From an uncultured Bacilli bacterium (GTDB lineage: Bacteria; Bacillota_I; Bacilli_A; RF39; UBA660): 36,330 bases of DNA. The notes under the pieces are model-generated. The model did not search any database and was not told the DNA's origin. It saw only the letters and a program-made list of their open reading frames with translations. The DNA lies in the NCBI GenBank assembly GCA_910587325.1, contig CAJUKB010000014.1:1-36330 (forward strand). Direction: 5' to 3'. Position 1 is the stretch's first letter, and every line of letters starts with the position of its first letter. Both the position numbers and the translations under genes were made by a program. Shown here piece by piece: positions 32,267-36,330 of this stretch.

Positions 32267-32908
32267 ATGAAGGATAGCTGTTATATAGAATTTGGCGGAG
32301 TCGAAATTCAAGTTGGAGATGTATTCTTTGTAAAATTGAAAGATTTATTAGGCTTAGCTATAAATTCAAAAAATGTAGAAAAGAATGAGGAATATGATTA
32401 TACGGAACATGCTAGTTTTCCGCATAGTATAAGTACATTTGGTAATTTTGAACGTTATGAAGAGTTTAATGATTATGACGCAGAAATAAGAAAAAATGCT
32501 ATAACATTAGTAAAATATCTTGGGAATGGGATCTTTTTAGAATATTTTACCGGCATATTAATAGGATATCAAGATAATCAAAAATGGCGTATTTGCAGTA
32601 AAAATTGGCCGATTGATACTAGTATAATTACTTATACCGATATGATGACTTATAACCAATACCAAGATTGGGCTGACTTTATAGCTTCATATATTCGTTA
32701 CCAACAAATCTCATTATTGATAAAGGATAATTCGTTTATGCTTGTAAATGGTAAAAGATGCTTTGACTTTCAAAATCAGTTGGGTATAAAATGGGATGAA
32801 GAAAAAAGAAAAAGGACGAGTAAAAAAGCAGATATAATACATACTATTGAGTTGATGAATAGTATATCTTTCACTAATATAAAGGAAGCAATGAATAAAA
32901 TAAAATAA
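32267..32908 (+). CDS. Unknown 213-aa protein, possibly truncated
   Basis: Not recognised. Soluble, with an N-terminal beta-rich part (CYIEFGGVEIQVGDVFFVK), an acidic and aromatic middle and a helical basic C-terminus (EKRKRTSKKADIIHTIELMN). GAGAGG lies before the ATG. Directly after the stop, another frame continues for 19 codons to TAA at 32965-32967 with coding-like content (AHDEPFAYAEDMIRTF); one extra A in the preceding AAAA run would extend this protein by about 21 residues. So the natural C-terminus may be longer. Confidence 0.6.
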   Translation: MKDSCYIEFGGVEIQVGDVFFVKLKDLLGLAINSKNVEKNEEYDYTEHASFPHSISTFGNFERYEEFNDYDAEIRKNAITLVKYLGNGIFLEYFTGILIGYQDNQKWRICSKNWPIDTSIITYTDMMTYNQYQDWADFIASYIRYQQISLLIKDNSFMLVNGKRCFDFQNQLGIKWDEEKRKRTSKKADIIHTIELMNSISFTNIKEAMNKIK

Positions 32909-32967
32909 TAGCACATGATGAACCATTTGCTTATGCAGAAGATATGATTAGAACATTTAAGATGTAA
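32908..32967 (+). pseudogene. Out-of-frame tail of the 32267 gene
   Basis: Open frame from about 32908 to TAA 32965-32967, reading IAHDEPFAYAEDMIRTFKM from 32908. It joins the preceding gene by one missing base in an A-run. Short, so coding status is uncertain. Confidence 0.35.
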
Positions 32968-32988
32968 GATTACATCAAATATAATTTT

Positions 32989-33014
32989 AAGGAACATAAA
33001 TTTTGTTCTTTTTT
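32989..33014 (+). terminator. Terminator before mnmA
   Basis: AAGGAACA pairs with TGTTCTTT (one G-U) and is followed by TTT. Confidence 0.65.
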
Positions 33015-33071
33015 CTTGTCTTTCCTTTAACTTAATTTCTTGCTATAATAGACGTGAATTCAGGTGATAGT

Positions 33072-34175
33072 ATGACAAAAGTAGTTGTTGGTATTTCAGG
33101 AGGCGTCGATTCTGCTGTAGCGGCTTATTTGTTAAAAAAAGAAGGTTATGAAGTAGAAGGCCTTTTTATGCGTAATTGGGATAGTATGATTAATAATGAT
33201 ATCAATGGTAATCCTAATTTAAATAACAACATATGCCCACAAGAACAAGATTATAATGATGCTTTAGAAACTTGTAAGATTTTAGAGATTCCCTTACACC
33301 GTATTGACTTTATAAAAGAGTATTGGGATTATGTCTTTACCTATTTTTTAAAAGAATTAGAAAAGGGAAGAACTCCTAACCCAGATTTATTATGCAACAA
33401 GTATATTAAATTTGACTTATTTAAAAAGGAAGCAAAAAGACTTGGAGCAGATTATATGGCAACAGGACATTATGCTAGATGCAAAGATAATAAATTATTC
33501 AGAGGAATTGATAGTAATAAAGACCAAAGTTATTTTCTGGCGAATATTAGTAAAGAACAATTAAAAAATGTTTTATTTCCTGTGGGAGAACTAGAAAAAA
33601 GTGAAGTACGCAAAATTGCCAAAGAAATAGGCTTAAATGTAGCAGAAAAAAAAGATTCTACTGGGATTTGTTTCATTGGTGAGAGAAATTATCAAGCGTT
33701 CATAAGAAATTATTTAAAACCAAATCCGGGGCCGATTTTAAATGTTGAAACAAAAGAACAAATTGGTACCCATACAGGACTAATGAATTACACGATTGGA
33801 CAGCGAAGAAACGTTGGTATTAGTGGGAATGAAAAACGTCATTATGTTTGCGGAAAAGACGTAAAAAATAACATTTTATATGTTGCTTTTGGAGATAGTG
33901 AATACTTATATAGTGATATGTGTGTTGTAGAAGATGTCAACTTTATAAGTGATGCAAGACCTATAGATTGTACGGCAAAGTTTCGTTATAGAGGTGAAGA
34001 CTATCCGGTCTCTTTAGAATATATAGATAACGATCATATTAAAGTTTCTTATCCCGAACGAGTAAAAGCTGTTACTCCTGGACAAGCTTGTGTATTTTAT
34101 TTAGGAGAAGAATGTTTAGGCTGTGGGATTATTAAAGAAATTTATAAAGATGGCGAAAAGTTATTTTATTTATAA
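33072..34175 (+). CDS. mnmA: tRNA-specific 2-thiouridylase MnmA
   Basis: 367-aa enzyme that puts sulfur on U34 of Lys, Glu and Gln tRNAs. The PP-loop is GISGGVDSAVAAYLL near residue 6; the catalytic Cys are near 107 (LLCNKYIKF) and 199 (TGICFIG). THTGLMNYTIGQRRNVGI and the C-terminal beta-barrel (RPIDCTAKFRYRG onward) complete the family. The ATG at 33072 with AGGTGAT upstream is preferred to the frame start at 33054. An extended -10 (TGCTATAAT) lies just upstream. Confidence 0.95.
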   Translation: MTKVVVGISGGVDSAVAAYLLKKEGYEVEGLFMRNWDSMINNDINGNPNLNNNICPQEQDYNDALETCKILEIPLHRIDFIKEYWDYVFTYFLKELEKGRTPNPDLLCNKYIKFDLFKKEAKRLGADYMATGHYARCKDNKLFRGIDSNKDQSYFLANISKEQLKNVLFPVGELEKSEVRKIAKEIGLNVAEKKDSTGICFIGERNYQAFIRNYLKPNPGPILNVETKEQIGTHTGLMNYTIGQRRNVGISGNEKRHYVCGKDVKNNILYVAFGDSEYLYSDMCVVEDVNFISDARPIDCTAKFRYRGEDYPVSLEYIDNDHIKVSYPERVKAVTPGQACVFYLGEECLGCGIIKEIYKDGEKLFYL

Positions 34176-34189
34176 GTTTACACTCTTTT

Positions 34190-34208
34190 ACACTTGACAA
34201 ATAAGTGT
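34190..34208. repeat. Inverted repeat over the HTH-gene promoter
   Basis: ACACTT, seven bases, AAGTGT, covering the -35 box; in front of it TTTACACT occurs twice, nine bases apart (34178 and 34187). This is the expected position and form of an autoregulatory operator. Confidence 0.5.
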
Positions 34209-34221
34209 TAAATGATATAAT
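34194..34221 (+). promoter_or_regulatory. Consensus promoter of the HTH regulator
   Basis: TTGACA, 16-base spacer, TATAAT with extended -10 (TGA). Confidence 0.85.
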
Positions 34222-34250
34222 TTAAATGTAAAATCAAGGAGGTACATTAC

Positions 34251-35027
34251 ATGAATCGATTAAATGAATTATTACAAGAATTAGGAATTTCTAAAGTAAG
34301 GTTAGCCAAGTATTTAGGTGTAAGTCGCCAGATGGTTTATAATTATTTGGAATTAGATGACATTAATAAATGGCCCAAAGAAAAGAAAATTTTACTTTTT
34401 AAATTATTAGATATAGAAGATGGAGAAGAAGGGACAATTAAATCTATTAAGGTAACTACTGATTATTTAATGGCGGTAGAGTCTCGTTTAAATCAAGGAG
34501 TTAAGTCTTCAAGTGATATGGATAGTTACTTTGATATGAAAGGTTTGAATAAAGAGGAGCAAACTTTACTTGCTGATTTAACTTATCTTTTAAAAGAAAA
34601 ATTATTAGACGATGCGAATAAGGAAGAAAATTATTATGCAATAGAATATTTGTATCATATGATGCAATCTATTGATAATGTTCCTGAAATTAAATACATT
34701 TTTGGTTATATGTCAAAAACAACCGGATTTACGAATCCAGAAGATTATAAATTTAACGAAGATAAACAATTTATTTTTGAAGGTATTTTGTATTCGGCTT
34801 TGACTTTATATAATAATGGCGGAGCAAGTCGTAGCAAACTAGCTGAAAGTCATAAACGTTTTGTCCAAGAAATTGAACAAAAAAATGAAGAAAAATTAAG
34901 CCGTACACAACAATTAAATACGATTAAAATCCAAGCCTTAAAAGAACTTGGATATACTGAAATCAATGAATCAAATGCACAAGAAGTCATTGAAAAAATA
35001 GCCGAAATTGAATCAAGAAAGGTATAA
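34251..35027 (+). CDS. HTH (XRE-type) regulator with long helical C-terminus
   Basis: 258 aa. The N-terminal helix-turn-helix (about 10-35: ISKVRLAKYLGVSRQMVYNYL) is of the lambda-repressor/XRE class. The rest (60-258) is alpha-helical and acidic without a recognised domain; residues 80-130 and 205-258 look coiled-coil-like. It has a consensus promoter overlapped by an inverted repeat, a perfect GGAGG site and its own terminator. Probably an autoregulated DNA-binding protein; its targets cannot be read here. Confidence 0.75.
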   Translation: MNRLNELLQELGISKVRLAKYLGVSRQMVYNYLELDDINKWPKEKKILLFKLLDIEDGEEGTIKSIKVTTDYLMAVESRLNQGVKSSSDMDSYFDMKGLNKEEQTLLADLTYLLKEKLLDDANKEENYYAIEYLYHMMQSIDNVPEIKYIFGYMSKTTGFTNPEDYKFNEDKQFIFEGILYSALTLYNNGGASRSKLAESHKRFVQEIEQKNEEKLSRTQQLNTIKIQALKELGYTEINESNAQEVIEKIAEIESRKV

Positions 35028-35042
35028 GTTAGTACCTTTTTT
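35017..35042 (+). terminator. Terminator of the HTH gene
   Basis: AAAGGTA, eight-base loop, TACCTTT, T-run; includes the stop codon. After it, 35043-35634 holds no gene I can support: extremely AT-rich with local hairpins (GAGTA/TACTC near 35065, ATTACT/AGTAAT near 35500) and an 8-bp long-range complement AGGGGAGT (35061) / ACTCCCCT (35271). Confidence 0.75.
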
Positions 35043-35634
35043 AAATTTTAGAAATAGAGAAGGGGAGTAGCACTACTCTTCTATAATTTTAAAAGTAGGG
35101 CGATTATTCTTTTAAAAAAAGAATATTTAAATTTACATCCAACAAAATTTTCCATCTTTAGAAGTATATACCATGAATAATAAGAAATATCTTATCCATA
35201 TAATAAATTAATAGATAATGGTTAAAAATTGTAAAATCGCAAATTAAAAACCACTTAATTAAAATTTATAACTCCCCTCTTTATTTAAATTAAAAAGAGA
35301 GTAGATGATAGGTAATTAAGTCTATTTTAAGCAATCGAAAATAAAAAAGATGGATAGTTGTTCATTTCGATTTATTTTAAAGAAGATAATTAAAGAATAA
35401 GATTAAGAATAATTTTTGAAATTAATTTAAAGTTAAAATAAAAAATTTCTAATAAATTAACTTTTAAAAAAAGATAATTACTTTATATGAAGTGAAAATT
35501 ACTGAAAGTAATTATAAAATCTAATAGATTACTGTATATATATATTATTTTATTTAATAAAATATACAATTTCATATAATATATATTATGTTAACTTTAA
35601 ATTTCGATGTTTTATTTTTACAAAGAATAACTTA

Positions 35635-36207
35635 TTAGTTTATTAGTTTATTTATTAATCTATTTAAAAAAATCTTCTTATTTTCAAAATATTTATCATA
35701 ATTTATACATAAATAAAATAGTATATCATTTAATTTATTTATGTAATGTTGATTACTAAAATCTTCATGTCCTCTTATTACTATATAACATATCATTAAT
35801 ACCTCTATAATTATAATTATCTTCATATTTTCTTCTATAAATATAGAATTTTGAACTAACGCAAAAATAGATAAGCTAAATCCTGCTATAGCTATAAAAT
35901 TCCATTTTTTATTCCTTTCTTTATTATAATACATTAATTCTTTTATATTATCTAAGCTTGTAATATTATGATTTTTTAATATTTTTACTATATCTTCTAT
36001 TTGCTTTTCTTCATTCACTTTGGCATTAATCCATAATGAAACAAATATATATATTCCAATAAAACTAAATGCTATATATTTCATATAAATATTATTTAAT
36101 AAAAGCATTGCTGCTATTGTCATAAAATATGCGATAATTATGATTATTTTTTCATAAAATAAATTTTTTAACACTTTTTTAATTTCTTTATCTAATTTAT
36201 CTAACAT
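35635..36207 (-). CDS. Unknown four-span membrane protein in AT-rich end
   Basis: 190 aa, not recognised. Two pairs of membrane helices (about 18-36, 42-60 and 103-120, 130-147) separated by a soluble, charged loop (KVNEEKQIEDIVKIL), with a helical C-terminal tail. Strong use of ATA for Ile and a surrounding region of even lower GC than the rest suggest foreign origin. AGGTAGG precedes the ATG at 36207. It could be an effector or membrane component of an accessory system, but nothing in the sequence proves it. Confidence 0.55.
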   Translation of the reverse strand: MLDKLDKEIKKVLKNLFYEKIIIIIAYFMTIAAMLLLNNIYMKYIAFSFIGIYIFVSLWINAKVNEEKQIEDIVKILKNHNITSLDNIKELMYYNKERNKKWNFIAIAGFSLSIFALVQNSIFIEENMKIIIIIEVLMICYIVIRGHEDFSNQHYINKLNDILFYLCINYDKYFENKKIFLNRLINKLIN

Positions 36208-36330
36208 ATAACCTACCTTCTTCCATTTATTGGTAGATTATATTAAAGAGAATTTATAAAAAAGTCAAATAATTTTTTAGAATAGACATCTTGCGAAATT
36301 AAATTAGAGGCAATAATTGTACAAAGAACA

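Noticed and set aside
35173..35211. 12-codon ATG frame in the AT-rich gap
   Set aside because: No ribosome binding site and far too short in such AT-rich DNA.
35635..35660. Repeated ATTAGTTT units near the end of the membrane-protein gene
   Set aside because: Only two to three short units in an AT-rich coding end; no array structure.

Overview
The window is a 36.3 kb piece of a very AT-rich, cell-walled, low-GC Gram-positive chromosome. It uses the standard code: TGG encodes Trp and TGA is a stop. The gene content fits an uncultured, gut-type member of the Bacilli near the Mollicutes boundary (RF39/RFN20-like); this placement is inference from gene content and base composition. Supporting genes are rnc-smc, dnaG-rpoD-trmK, RNase HIII, a type 2 peptide deformylase, YidD, FtsW, and YjcZ-, YqfQ-, SpoIIM- and DUF4044-like small proteins. 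No rRNA, tRNA, CRISPR array, transposase or prophage gene was seen.

Layout. 1-1500: an AT-rich lead-in, then a minus-strand yidD/lipoprotein pair; the lipoprotein is ZnuA-like but lacks the metal ligands. 1504-6469: an unknown 418-aa protein, then rnc-smc. 6470-7247: a gene-poor gap holding a frameshifted small gene, a strong terminator and a compact promoter / structured RNA / 30-aa membrane-peptide locus that looks like a type I toxin-style unit. 7248-10200: def and a YjcZ-like protein on minus, then ftsW and an unknown gene. 10298-12977: comEA-comEC (DNA uptake). 13083-19304: holA, rnhC, cvpA-trxA, a glycosyltransferase with a YigZ-like gene, and uvrC. 19388-23390: an unknown gene, an RnfC/RnfD-like pair, and a surface protein with a degenerate thioester domain plus a small membrane-anchored sortase-fold-like protein. 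23490-27614: the macromolecular-synthesis cluster dnaG-orf-rpoD-trmK and a YqfQ-like gene. 27736-31401: type IV pilus/competence machinery (PilC/ComGB, prepilin peptidase, and a convergent PilB/ComGA ATPase). 31485-35027: DUF4044 peptide, SpoIIM-like protein, an unknown gene with a broken tail, mnmA, and an HTH regulator. 35028-36330: an extremely AT-rich end with one unknown membrane protein.

Working together: ComEA, ComEC, PilB, PilC and the prepilin peptidase make a nearly complete competence/T4P core, but no pilin genes lie in the window. The replication/repair set (Smc, HolA, DnaG, UvrC, RNase HIII) and expression set (RpoD, RNase III, TrmK, MnmA, Def) are ordinary housekeeping. The most unusual items are the 6909-7204 peptide/RNA locus, the ligand-less ZnuA-like lipoprotein behind an apparently leaderless yidD, the cysteine-less thioester-domain surface protein with its sortase-fold-like neighbour, the RnfC/RnfD pair without other Rnf genes, and a promoter-like motif shared by comEA, dnaG and position 83-115.
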